The notes beneath the pieces were generated by a model. The model did not search any database and was not told the origin of the DNA. It saw only the letters and a program-made list of their open reading frames with translations. 33,977 nucleotides of DNA from a virus. Position numbers and translations under genes: made by a program. Positions 21,233 through 29,573 of the stretch are shown one piece after another. Location: the IMG/VR virus record IMGVR_UViG_3300044628_000219, positions 1 to 33,977 of that record, one strand, 5' to 3'. The number at the start of each line of letters is the position of its first letter. Position 1 is the stretch's first letter.

Positions 21233-22792
21233 ATGAAAATTACTAATTTTCAACAAGCAATGGCATTCGCCAACAGTGATGTTGGCAAGAGATTGCCGCT
21301 TTTTAGATTAGTAGATGACGCTAAATATTATTTTCAAGGCACTGGATCAAGAAGTCGAGAGCGTGGCAAAGAACAAGCAAGAATAATTGCTAGCTTTGAA
21401 AGAGCAAGACAAGACCCTATAGAATTTACAAAAAGAGCAATAAACCGAGTAGTGCCGGATTACATAAACTCGTACAAGGCTTATCAACGTGATCCGCATC
21501 CTCAAATCAAATCTCAACTTGATGGGTTTAAAAATGACTTGACCAAATCAGCTAATTATTTAGTTGAAAATAAAGTACCGGCATCTGAAATACAAAACAT
21601 TTTTACAACAGCGGAGCAAGGTTACAAAGACCTTGCTAAAAAAAGTAATGCGCTTGCAAGCAAACAAAACGTATTTGACAAAATATTTGCGGTTACAGAT
21701 GCGTTAATTGTTGGTGGTTTGACAGGTGGTCTTGGTTTATCGGCTGTTAATGCGGCTGCGTTGAACTCTGCGCTAGCCATTGCTAACGGCGCACCTGTTG
21801 ATAAAGCATTGCAAGCTGGTCTTGCGGGTTTGGCAGCAGGTCAGGTTGGTCAGTATTTGCAAACGGTTAAAACGATAGCGCAGAATGACCTGGTTAATGC
21901 GGCTGTTACTAACGCTGGTCGGCAGGCTACGGCTGCGCTGATTACTGGTGGAGATGTTAAAACTGCGGCCTTGTCAGGTTTGGCTGGTGGCGCGACTGCA
22001 CAACAACTTTTTAGAGCAACAGACGCAGAGGCTATTTCTCGCGCTGCTGGCGAATACACACAGGCTATTTCGGCAGGTCTATCTCCACAGCAGGCAATGA
22101 TGTCAGCCTTAACTGGCTTTGCTGACACAGAGTTGCAGGCTGCTAAACAAAATATTGAAGATGAAGTAAAAATTCGGCAAGCAACAAAAACAGCAACCAC
22201 TCAAGCACCAGATATAGATGTCGCAACACCCAGACCGCCTGAGGTAGATGTTCCGACCACTGCGGGCACTACTACGCCTCCACCACCACCTTCTGGATCG
22301 GGTGCTTTGCCAGAGGTGACGGTTACGGCTTCTAGGTTGCCTGACGCATTAGGAACAAATCTGAATTTAGTGCCGACCCAAATAACTCGACCTAGCGCCC
22401 CAACTACTACGACAGCGGCCCCAAGTTTAGGGGAAGTTGTGGTCACTGCTGAGAAAGAACCAGAAAAGCCTGTTGGCGCAGAATTAAGCACACCGAAAGC
22501 GCCTGGCGCAGAGCAAGAACCTAAAAAGGTTGCGGAAGAACCGGAAGTAGAACCAGGCGTAGGTAAAGACAAGACAATATTGCTATCGCTTCTAGGGCCA
22601 GCATCCTCTACTTATTTCTTAGGTGATCGTGGGGGTGGTTCTGGAATGGCAGGTTCTGCGGCATTGTCGCAAGCCCTCAGTGTGGGTGATCCTGGCGCGT
22701 TGTATTTAGGCAAGAAGGGTAAAGAACGTAAACCTGTTTGGAACGTCGAGTCGCTGAAATTGAAAGATGAACTAGGTGGAGATTATGGCTAA
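21233..22792 (+). CDS. Internal virion/ejection-type protein with two TonB-box-like motifs
   Basis: A 519-aa protein, first of four consecutive large genes that look like phage internal proteins. Residues 1-150 are helical and charged. Residues about 155-260 are Ala/Gly-rich and hydrophobic (ALIVGGLTGGLGLSAVNAAALN), like a membrane-interacting segment. Residues 310-450 are a Pro/Thr/Glu-rich linker. In it, EVTVTASR (361-368) and EVVVTAEK (401-408) resemble the TonB-box/plug start of TonB-dependent receptors. The C-terminus has LSLLGPASSTYFLGDRGGGSG. A role in DNA ejection is inferred from position and composition. Confidence 0.65.
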   Translation: MKITNFQQAMAFANSDVGKRLPLFRLVDDAKYYFQGTGSRSRERGKEQARIIASFERARQDPIEFTKRAINRVVPDYINSYKAYQRDPHPQIKSQLDGFKNDLTKSANYLVENKVPASEIQNIFTTAEQGYKDLAKKSNALASKQNVFDKIFAVTDALIVGGLTGGLGLSAVNAAALNSALAIANGAPVDKALQAGLAGLAAGQVGQYLQTVKTIAQNDLVNAAVTNAGRQATAALITGGDVKTAALSGLAGGATAQQLFRATDAEAISRAAGEYTQAISAGLSPQQAMMSALTGFADTELQAAKQNIEDEVKIRQATKTATTQAPDIDVATPRPPEVDVPTTAGTTTPPPPPSGSGALPEVTVTASRLPDALGTNLNLVPTQITRPSAPTTTTAAPSLGEVVVTAEKEPEKPVGAELSTPKAPGAEQEPKKVAEEPEVEPGVGKDKTILLSLLGPASSTYFLGDRGGGSGMAGSAALSQALSVGDPGALYLGKKGKERKPVWNVESLKLKDELGGDYG

Positions 22793-23909
22793 ACAAATTG
22801 CAAAACTGCTGAAAGCTAATATTCAAGACAGCAGCGACCTTAAACAGATTGCCAAGCAACTTGCCGGAAAAGGCAGGGGTGGTGACAGTATGCTTGTCCA
22901 CATCACGCCTAGAGAAGCCACCATGCTGAAAGAAGCAGGTGGTGCTGGCACTATCAACCCTGACACGGGGCTGATGGAGTTTTTCAGTTTGATGGATTAT
23001 GCTGGTGATGCAGATATTTCTACTGGTGGCTATAGGACACGCGCTCCTGCTCCAGCACCATCTGTAGACATTGATGTACCCGTTTCTACAAGTTCACGCA
23101 CACAAACTTATGGAGATTATCGGGGAAGCGCATTCCCGTATTCGCCAACTAAAGCAAACGAATTTATTGCAAGCACCAACTTGCCACCTGGCGAGGATAT
23201 GTCAGAGTTTCCTTATGGGATGTCAGCCAGATATTCTTTGCCGCCAAGAGGTTCATTTAATCAACCAGGAGCAGCTACTTCCGCAGTGACAACGGGTGGC
23301 TTTAGGCCAGTTTCACGAGCAGCAGCACTAGATGTTCCAGATCCGTATGGAAAAGGTGGCCCTATAGAGTTTGCTGAAACTCAAATGACTGATCCAAGTT
23401 TGGTGGAACGCGCTCAAAAAACTGTGACTAGCCCTAGAGTTTTGGAAACTTTGGGATTGATGGGTGTTTCTGCTATTCCTGGGATTTTGCAAGCAAACAG
23501 AGCGCGTGAGCAAGGTCAAAGAGCCAGAGAAGAAATGCAGTCTATGGCAGCGCCTTATCGTCGGCGTGGTCAGGAATTGCTGTCTTCCGCACAGGCTGGT
23601 GAACTCAGCCCACAAGAACAGCAACAACTACAAGCTATGCAAGCGCGTATGGCGCAGGGCGTTGCAGGCCGTGGTGGTGTTGGTGCAGATCAGGCGGCTA
23701 ACCAGATAGAAGCGTTCCGTCAGCAACTGTTGGCTAATAAGTATGACTTAGGCTTGAAAGTATCTGGTATTGCAGATGATATTGCGACAGGCGCTATTAG
23801 AGCAGGTCTGGAAGCAGATCAGTATGTTAATGAACTGACAACCAACTACTTCTCTAATGCTATGCAAATGGCAATGATGAACATGGGTCAAAGACCGCAA
23901 ACACCTTGA
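22785..23909 (+). CDS. Structural/internal virion protein
   Basis: A 374-aa protein with ATG at 22785, overlapping the previous stop by 8 nt; an in-frame GTG at 22776 is an alternative. Near the N-terminus, LVHITPREATMLKEAGGAGTINPDTGLMEFF is a motif seen in many phage proteins of this position. The middle is Pro/Ser/Thr-rich. The C-terminal 150 residues are helical (REQGQRAREEMQSMAAPYRRRG, then QEQQQLQAMQARM), with a coiled-coil tendency. Probably a minor virion or ejection protein. Confidence 0.65.
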   Translation: MAKQIAKLLKANIQDSSDLKQIAKQLAGKGRGGDSMLVHITPREATMLKEAGGAGTINPDTGLMEFFSLMDYAGDADISTGGYRTRAPAPAPSVDIDVPVSTSSRTQTYGDYRGSAFPYSPTKANEFIASTNLPPGEDMSEFPYGMSARYSLPPRGSFNQPGAATSAVTTGGFRPVSRAAALDVPDPYGKGGPIEFAETQMTDPSLVERAQKTVTSPRVLETLGLMGVSAIPGILQANRAREQGQRAREEMQSMAAPYRRRGQELLSSAQAGELSPQEQQQLQAMQARMAQGVAGRGGVGADQAANQIEAFRQQLLANKYDLGLKVSGIADDIATGAIRAGLEADQYVNELTTNYFSNAMQMAMMNMGQRPQTP

Positions 23910-23917
23910 GGTAAAAA

Positions 23918-25375
23918 ATGGCTACTGCAAACTTTCGGTCTGATCCATCTCAAAATGCTTTAGGCACATTGGATTTAGCTACTCCTTTTCCGTCAAAGCT
24001 GATTAAGCCTCGGCAACCTGCTCCGGCTGAAGCTAAATCTTTTATGACGCCAGAAGCGCGTCTTAATCGAGAATACCAAATTGAAGATCAACTTACTTCT
24101 CAACTTGGTAACTTGGCTGTCCAGTCTGCTGAGTTTGAAGGTTTGACCAAAAAGGAAGCAGCTACTAGAGCCGCTGAAGTTGCGAAGGGTGAACGTCAAC
24201 TTGCGGAGGAAAGAGAAAGGACGTTGGAGCAGCCAGAACTGCGCGAAGAACGTAGGCAGCTACGCAAAGAGCGCGGCACACCTTTTGTTCCAACAAGGGA
24301 AAACGCTCAAGAAATGGCGGCTATTTTTAGCTTTGTTGGTGTGCTTGGATTTGCTATTGGCGGTGGTGGCAAAGGTAATGCTATTGGCGCTATGAATGCT
24401 ATGAACGGCATGATGGAAGGTTATCGTCAAGGAAATGTAGATCGTTACCAAAAAGAATTCAATCAATTCGTAACAAACATGAAATCGCTAGATGACCGTA
24501 TTACTAGCATTGATGCGGAAATTTATGACATAGCGCAACTTGCTGCTGTCAGTTACGACAAAGGTATGGCAAAGCTAAAAGAAGTTGCGTTGCAGAATGA
24601 GGCTGACTTTTTAATAAAGTATGCCGATAAAGTTGGTTTGCCAAAAACTATTGAAATGGTTAAATCACTCAAAGCAGCCAATGATAAGAACAAGGACAGA
24701 CTAGAAAAAGAGTTATCAAGAATTGCTACAGTAGAACAAAAGTTCCAATACGACAAAATGATGGAAGGAATACGTCAAACTGGACGCCGAGATATTGTTG
24801 TTTTGCGAGATAGTCTAAGAGGTGATGGTAAGGGTGGTGGTCAAAAACTTACTGAAAAAGATCGTTCGGCGCATCGTTTGCGCGAAAACTTGATTCCTGA
24901 GTTAGAAGAAGGTATTGACATTCTTGACCGTTTGAACCGAGAGGGTAAATGGACAAAGATGACTGCGGCACTAGGTGCTGATACGCGCCTAGCAGAACTT
25001 GCATTTAAGGATGATCCAGAAGCTCTAAAGCTGATTCGTACTTTTGCGTTCTTCCGTAGTAAAGAGTTTGAAACTGGCGGTAAGGCACTAACCAGAATAG
25101 AAGACCGCATTCTTGCTCCGTTGTATAGGTCTGACTGGCGTGTTTATGAAGCGGTCAGAAATGCGATGGTTCAAGGCGTCAGTGAAATGTCGAGAGAGAA
25201 ATCGCGGTTAGAAGACCAATTCCCGCAATTGGGTGGCGGCATTGATCGTCGTGGCGAGATTCCTGCGCCTAAGTCGATGCCGAGTGCTGACAAATTGAAG
25301 GCTTATGCAGATGCTAACTTTGGTGGCGATCAAACCAAAGCTAAAGACTTCTTACGTTCACAGGGATATCAATAA
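23918..25375 (+). CDS. Helical internal virion protein
   Basis: A 485-aa mostly helical, charged protein. Residues about 70-120 are strongly charged (Glu/Arg/Lys-rich, ERQLAEERERTLEQPELREE), followed by a short Gly/Ala-rich hydrophobic patch (FSFVGVLGFAIGGGGKGNAIG) that could insert in a membrane. It has no known enzyme motif. Size and place fit an internal ejection protein of a short-tailed phage. The stop overlaps the next ATG by one base. Confidence 0.6.
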   Translation: MATANFRSDPSQNALGTLDLATPFPSKLIKPRQPAPAEAKSFMTPEARLNREYQIEDQLTSQLGNLAVQSAEFEGLTKKEAATRAAEVAKGERQLAEERERTLEQPELREERRQLRKERGTPFVPTRENAQEMAAIFSFVGVLGFAIGGGGKGNAIGAMNAMNGMMEGYRQGNVDRYQKEFNQFVTNMKSLDDRITSIDAEIYDIAQLAAVSYDKGMAKLKEVALQNEADFLIKYADKVGLPKTIEMVKSLKAANDKNKDRLEKELSRIATVEQKFQYDKMMEGIRQTGRRDIVVLRDSLRGDGKGGGQKLTEKDRSAHRLRENLIPELEEGIDILDRLNREGKWTKMTAALGADTRLAELAFKDDPEALKLIRTFAFFRSKEFETGGKALTRIEDRILAPLYRSDWRVYEAVRNAMVQGVSEMSREKSRLEDQFPQLGGGIDRRGEIPAPKSMPSADKLKAYADANFGGDQTKAKDFLRSQGYQ

Positions 25376-27717
25376 TGGCTGTTGACATTAGCGATCTACC
25401 AAAACCGTCGCAAACGGATATTAGCGACCTGCCAAAACCTCCAGCGTCGAGAGCGACCACAACATCGCCTGAAAAGCCGTTTGGACAGCGCTTAGAGGAC
25501 ATCGGTGTTGCGACAGGTGTTGGTACTGTGGCGGGTGCGTTTTCGCCGGAGATTGCTATGACAACCGGCATGGCGCTTGAAAAGTTTCCATTATCTCCTC
25601 CACCTGTTAAAGCTGCTGGTAAAGCTATGCAAGCCGCTGCACCGTCTATGACCGGCGCTAAAGGCCGTGCGTTAGGGGCTTTGTCGGGTGGCTTTGGTAG
25701 TTTGACTGGTGAAACGGCAGGTCAAACTGCTGAAGTGTTTGGCGCTCCACCTTATGTGGCAGAAACCGCAAGATTCGTGGGTGGACTTGCGCCCGTAGAG
25801 TTTGTGACTAGCGCACCAAGAGCAGTGCTGTCGGCTACTGGTAGGGCTATGGGAATTCCTGCTGCTGGCGTGATGCGTGATGTTATGAAAGACGTTGGTG
25901 TTGCCAACTTGTCTGGTCAGCAACGTGAATTAGTTTTGCAGAGAATTAACGAATTACGTCAGTCACCGTTTACTACTGATGCTCAGAAAAAGATTTACGA
26001 CACCATATCTGATTCTGTTAAGAAATCTACCAACTTGGCAGAGGTGGAAGCTGATCTAGCGAGAAGAACCGCTGAAACAGAAGCTAGAGGTGTGCGTAGT
26101 TCGGCAGAGCAAGTATCCAGAGAGGAACGCGAGAGAGGCGTAAAACTTGCCGGAACCAGGGCAGAGTTAGAAGAAACAAAGAAGACGCTAGTAGACAGGG
26201 CTAAGAGTGGGTTACGGCAGGTAGGTGATGCTACTGTCGAACTGTCGCAAATGGGCGCAACACTGCGTGACAGGATTTTATCGAGATTTGAAACCGGATC
26301 ACTGGAGAGGTCAGAGGCTTACGTTAAGCAGAAGGCTTTGCGTGATCAGGCTGTGGCTGCTAAAGAAGGCCAAGGTGTTTTTGTTGAAACATTGCCTGAA
26401 TACAAAACACTTGTACAAGACTTGCGTAATAAGTTGTTAATTGGCGCAACGGCTAGAAAACAAACTACAGCGCCGGTGACAGAGCCTGGCGTGTTGAAGG
26501 CTTACCGAAACATCTATGACGCAGTGACTTCGCGTCGTGTTGAGGTGGGTGTCAATGAGATGGGTAATCCTGTTTACAAGACGTTTCCCACTTCGTTTGA
26601 CGCGCTGGATGATGTGCGTCGGCGTTTGGGTGATGTTGCTTTTGGTAAAGATGTTGAGGGTTACTCGGCTATCGGTTCCAACATTGCCAAAGAGTATTAC
26701 GCAAAAATCAGCGACATCCAGTCCAAGTTTGCCGGTGACGCGCATGATGTGTTGCAAAGCGAGTATGAGATTGCTTCTCGGCTACTGGAGAAGTACAGAA
26801 CTAAGGCCGGCGCTAAAGCGACTGCGCTGGATCGTATAGACCCGACTCAGTTCAAGACGGATGCCAAGTCGCTGCCTGGCGCGTTGTTTAATAGCCAACA
26901 GTCTGTAGCAGACGCTATTGCACTGACGGGTGATCGGAACCTGGTGGTGCAAGAGGCTAGGAACTATGTGGCTAGAACGATTGCCAACATGGATGCTAAA
27001 GCTGCAAAAAACTGGCTTACTAGCAAACAGAACTCAGATTGGTTGACTGCGTTGCCGGAGGTAAAGACTGCCGCCAACAACTACGTTATGAACCTAGAGC
27101 GTGCTGAGGGCATGGCTGCGGGTGCTGGTAAGGTTGCGACAAAGAAAGAAGCGTTAGAGCGCCAAGCCGGTAGAGAAGCTAGTGAGGCGCTGAAAGTTGG
27201 CGAAACAGAAGCTGGAAGGATAGTTAAGGAAGGTGAAGCTGTTGCCGGAAAGATTACGGATGCAGCAAGGAAAGAAGCCGATACTATCCTTGGTACTGCT
27301 GAACCTGAGGCGCGTGTTATAGACATCATCCTTTCTGGTGATAGAACTCTGTGGGATCGGATTGCGCCAGCCATTGCTGCTAGCCCTAAAGGCAAGCAAG
27401 TCCTAGAACAGGCAATTCGTCAGACAATGGCAGACAAAGCGCAGCAGGGCGTGTTTGGCGCACAGCGTTTCTGGCAGACCAGTTTGAGCAAACGGTTGGC
27501 TCGCGCAGGATTGATGCCAGCGAACAAGATCGATGAGATCAGTCAGCAACTGGATGCTATTGCTAACTCGGCATTGTCAGAGCAGCAAAAGCTTAGTCTG
27601 TTTGGTAGAACTCTGAAGAATTTCGCTGTGACCTATGTAGCGCCCCAAGTGGGTTTGTCTGCTTACCAAGCGCTCACAGGCGCAGGCAAACCAACTTCTA
27701 TGCAACCAGTGAGGTAA
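25375..27717 (+). CDS. Large internal virion/ejection protein
   Basis: A 780-aa protein, the longest in the window. It opens with two copies of DISDLPKP (residues 4-11 and 16-23). Residues about 45-170 are Ala/Gly-rich and partly hydrophobic, then long charged helices follow (LARRTAETEARGVRSSAEQV, ERERGVKLAGTRAELEETKK) with coiled-coil character to the end. No lytic transglycosylase or peptidase motif was seen. The layout resembles large internal core proteins of podoviruses that form the ejection channel. Function inferred. Confidence 0.6.
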   Translation: MAVDISDLPKPSQTDISDLPKPPASRATTTSPEKPFGQRLEDIGVATGVGTVAGAFSPEIAMTTGMALEKFPLSPPPVKAAGKAMQAAAPSMTGAKGRALGALSGGFGSLTGETAGQTAEVFGAPPYVAETARFVGGLAPVEFVTSAPRAVLSATGRAMGIPAAGVMRDVMKDVGVANLSGQQRELVLQRINELRQSPFTTDAQKKIYDTISDSVKKSTNLAEVEADLARRTAETEARGVRSSAEQVSREERERGVKLAGTRAELEETKKTLVDRAKSGLRQVGDATVELSQMGATLRDRILSRFETGSLERSEAYVKQKALRDQAVAAKEGQGVFVETLPEYKTLVQDLRNKLLIGATARKQTTAPVTEPGVLKAYRNIYDAVTSRRVEVGVNEMGNPVYKTFPTSFDALDDVRRRLGDVAFGKDVEGYSAIGSNIAKEYYAKISDIQSKFAGDAHDVLQSEYEIASRLLEKYRTKAGAKATALDRIDPTQFKTDAKSLPGALFNSQQSVADAIALTGDRNLVVQEARNYVARTIANMDAKAAKNWLTSKQNSDWLTALPEVKTAANNYVMNLERAEGMAAGAGKVATKKEALERQAGREASEALKVGETEAGRIVKEGEAVAGKITDAARKEADTILGTAEPEARVIDIILSGDRTLWDRIAPAIAASPKGKQVLEQAIRQTMADKAQQGVFGAQRFWQTSLSKRLARAGLMPANKIDEISQQLDAIANSALSEQQKLSLFGRTLKNFAVTYVAPQVGLSAYQALTGAGKPTSMQPVR

Positions 27718-27719
27718 TC

Positions 27720-27857
27720 ATGCCACTGACAAAAGGTTTTAGCAAAAAGACAATTAGCAAGAATATTCGTCGTGAGATGAAGCGTGGGAGGCCACAAAAG
27801 CAGGCTGTGGCTATTGCTCTTAATGTTGCTAGGAAAGCAAAGAAAGGAAGAAAATGA
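27720..27857 (+). CDS. 45-aa basic protein with QAVAIALNVARK motif
   Basis: A small strongly basic protein: MPLTKGFSKKTISKNIRREM, then GRPQKQAVAIALNVARKAKKGRK. The QA(V/I)AIAL helix flanked by Lys/Arg recurs in widespread tiny phage and bacterial proteins (DUF6496-like, from memory). It could bind DNA. GAGG lies five bases before the ATG, which follows the previous stop by two bases, and the stop overlaps the next start by ATGA. Confidence 0.75.
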   Translation: MPLTKGFSKKTISKNIRREMKRGRPQKQAVAIALNVARKAKKGRK

Positions 27858-27982
27858 TGCGTAACCGTAGACCACAGGAAGCTGGTGTGGGTGAAGTCAC
27901 TCCACCGCCGACCATGATCAAGCCTATGCGTAAGATGAAGCGTCAAGAACAGGCTATGCAGAAGCGTAAAGCCAAGCGATGA
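27854..27982 (+). CDS. 42-aa basic protein
   Basis: Starts ATGATG at 27854 (the second ATG, 27857, is also possible), overlapping the previous stop, with GGAAG upstream. The protein has a Pro-rich middle (VTPPPTMIKPM) and a Met/Lys/Arg-rich C-terminus (KMKRQEQAMQKRKAKR). The stop overlaps the next ATG by ATGA. Function unknown; charge suggests nucleic-acid binding. Confidence 0.65.
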   Translation: MMRNRRPQEAGVGEVTPPPTMIKPMRKMKRQEQAMQKRKAKR

Positions 27983-28179
27983 CTAAGAAGATTAAGGGGA
28001 TAAATCCAGAGTTGGAGAAGGCGATTGGTGATCTGCTGAAGGCCACCATGTCTGACCCGACTGCCAGTTTGACCGACAAGTCAAAGATCATCGACAGAGC
28101 GTTAAAACTTGAACAACTAAAAGCCAGAATATCGGATGATGATTGGGGTTCAGGGTTTGCTGATGATGAGGATGAGTAG
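27979..28179 (+). CDS. Small phage protein with DPTASLTDKSKIIDRALKLEQ motif
   Basis: A 66-aa helical protein with SDPTASLTDKSKIIDRALKLE followed by QLKARISDDDWGSGF and an acidic tail (ADDEDE). This motif recurs in a conserved family of small phage proteins of unknown function. It is coupled to the upstream basic gene by ATGA. It may be a small virion or assembly protein, but nothing in the sequence says so. Confidence 0.7.
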   Translation: MTKKIKGINPELEKAIGDLLKATMSDPTASLTDKSKIIDRALKLEQLKARISDDDWGSGFADDEDE

Positions 28180-28216
28180 TAAGATATGAGTATCCATTTC
28201 GAAAGGGGATACAAGT

Positions 28217-28441
28217 ATGGATGCTATTTCACTGGTGCGTTTGGCTTTGAGCGTCATCAGCGAGAGATTGCTTGTGATTCTGGCTTTGTGCCTGAATTTC
28301 GCACTCGCTTGCTGGACAATGTGGGGATTGATGTGGGAGAGGCTGGTAGCGTTAGCCGTGTTTGCGTTATTCAGCTACCTTTTGATAAGAATGGAAAGGA
28401 ATAAAGATGCGCGACAAGAAAGATCTAACGCTCAAGAGTAG
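28217..28441 (+). CDS. Two-segment membrane protein near the lysis genes
   Basis: A 74-aa protein with membrane segments about 17-37 and 42-58 and a strongly charged tail (RMERNKDARQERSNAQE). AAAGGGG precedes the ATG by eight bases; an overlapping frame from 28186 has no membrane or family character and is not preferred. Similar MDAISLVRLALSV-type proteins are common in aquatic phages. The shape (two segments, charged C-terminus) is holin-like, but it is 0.7 kb from the endolysin, so this is only a candidate. Confidence 0.65.
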   Translation: MDAISLVRLALSVISERLLVILALCLNFALACWTMWGLMWERLVALAVFALFSYLLIRMERNKDARQERSNAQE

Positions 28442-28646
28442 CGTACCTGGGGCTGAAGAACTCAACTACAGCCAAAAATACGCGAAAGCAATCCGTCCTC
28501 AGAAACCATCTGATACGACAGAACGATATCAGAAGTGGCAACCAGGTCAAGTACCTATGGGTGGCTATCGTTCCACTTTCTGCTTTGATGACAGCTACAA
28601 CAGCAAAGAAAGCCCGACTTCAGGCGGTGGCAAGAAGGTGTACTAA
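28407..28646 (+). CDS. Hypothetical 79-aa protein
   Basis: A polar, Lys/Gln/Tyr-rich protein (MRDKKDLTLKSSVPGAEELN, then YQKWQPGQVPMGGYRSTFCFDD), probably disordered. The ATG follows GAAAGGAATAAAG and the gene overlaps the previous one by 35 nt. Its TAA overlaps the next ATG. No family recognised. Confidence 0.6.
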   Translation: MRDKKDLTLKSSVPGAEELNYSQKYAKAIRPQKPSDTTERYQKWQPGQVPMGGYRSTFCFDDSYNSKESPTSGGGKKVY

Positions 28647-28996
28647 TGGCTAACAACATTGCGTTTCAGGAAATGGGCAAAACGGTGCGGATTAACGTCG
28701 GCACTACTGCCAATACCGTAGCCGTAACTGCTGATTCTCCGTGTAATCAAGTTCGTATTCACAATGGAACGGCAGCAGAAGTGTTTATTCGTTGCGGGTC
28801 AACACCTACAAGCAATGTAGCCATCCCTGTGGCTGGAACGCCGAATTACGGCACACTTTTGCATAACAATGCGACGGTGGTTTTTACAGCACCCCGCACA
28901 CCAACAACTGAAGGCGGTTACATATTTTATGTGTCTGCAATTGTGGCATCGGGTACTGCCATTGTGTACGTTACTCCTGGAGAAGGACTACTATGA
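28646..28996 (+). CDS. Beta-rich structural protein, paralogue of the 19406-19735 product
   Basis: A 116-aa protein: AFQEMGKTVRINVGTTANTV at the start, NQVRIHNGTAAEVFIRCGS in the middle and TAIVYVTPGEGLL at the end. It parallels AFQKMGNTVTF, NQYRVINTGTITVFLGYG and TATIYITPGDGL of the protein about 9 kb upstream. It is presumably a small virion or fibre component whose gene was duplicated. Its start is coupled to the previous gene by TAATG. Confidence 0.65.
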   Translation: MANNIAFQEMGKTVRINVGTTANTVAVTADSPCNQVRIHNGTAAEVFIRCGSTPTSNVAIPVAGTPNYGTLLHNNATVVFTAPRTPTTEGGYIFYVSAIVASGTAIVYVTPGEGLL

Positions 28997-29157
28997 AACA
29001 GTACATTCTTGATCGTGCAAAAGAGCCATCAACCTGGCGCGGTATCTTGCTGTTCCTGACAGCGATTGGTGTGCCGGTTGCGCCTGAAATGGCAAACAAC
29101 ATTGTTACTGTCGGTCTAGGTTTGGCAGGTATTGTTGGGATGGCAACTAAGGGATGA
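28993..29157 (+). CDS. Candidate holin, 54 aa with two membrane segments
   Basis: ATG at 28993 overlaps the stop of the preceding gene and the gene ends in an ATGA overlap with the endolysin. The protein has MKQYILDRAKEPSTWRG, a hydrophobic segment (residues about 17-30), a turn with PEMANN, and a second hydrophobic segment (36-51). Two membrane segments, small size and direct coupling to the endolysin are what a holin would show. Similar short proteins precede endolysins in other aquatic phages. No experimental proof. Confidence 0.7.
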   Translation: MKQYILDRAKEPSTWRGILLFLTAIGVPVAPEMANNIVTVGLGLAGIVGMATKG

Positions 29158-29573
29158 TTAACTCGCGCAAGCTAGATGATCTTCTGCCGCCTGTTAAGGT
29201 AAGGGTAGAGGAGTTTTTAGCTTCCGCAAGATTGGCAGGGATTGATCTGCTGGTCACAAGTACCTACCGAGATAATGCCTCACAGAACGCGCTGCACGCT
29301 CAAGGCAGAACGACGCCAGGGAAGATAGTCACGAATGCGAAAGCTGGTCAGAGTTGGCATAACTATCGTTGTGCTGTTGACGTTGTACCTGTTGTGGCTG
29401 GTAAACCGAGATGGGATGTCAAAGACGCTGTTTGGCAAGAGGTTGGAAGGCTTGGCAAAGCAGCAGGACTAGAGTGGGCTGGTGACTGGAAACGATTCAG
29501 GGAATACCCGCACTTCCAGTACACAGGCGGCCTGACATTAGCGCAGCTTCAGCAGGGAGCGAAAATTGGCTGA
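29154..29573 (+). CDS. Endolysin, M15-type L-alanyl-D-glutamate peptidase
   Basis: A 139-aa peptidoglycan peptidase of the VanY/M15C group, which cuts the L-Ala-D-Glu peptide bond. SWHNYRCAVDVVP carries His69 and Asp76, and EYPHFQ carries Glu117 and His120. By comparison with T5 endolysin, His69, Asp76 and His120 bind zinc and Glu117 stands where the catalytic Asp usually is. VTSTYRDNASQNALHAQGRT (residues 34-53) is the usual N-terminal region. Size is typical. No signal peptide, so a holin is needed for release. Confidence 0.87.
   Translation: MINSRKLDDLLPPVKVRVEEFLASARLAGIDLLVTSTYRDNASQNALHAQGRTTPGKIVTNAKAGQSWHNYRCAVDVVPVVAGKPRWDVKDAVWQEVGRLGKAAGLEWAGDWKRFREYPHFQYTGGLTLAQLQQGAKIG

Noticed and set aside
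26437-27399. Long minus-strand frames opposite the large internal protein
   Set aside because: No ribosome sites and shadow-type composition; the plus frame is continuous and fits the late block.
28186-28404. 72-codon frame overlapping the membrane protein at 28217
   Set aside because: It has no clear ribosome site, and the overlapping frame has AAAGGGG upstream and a conserved membrane-protein pattern.
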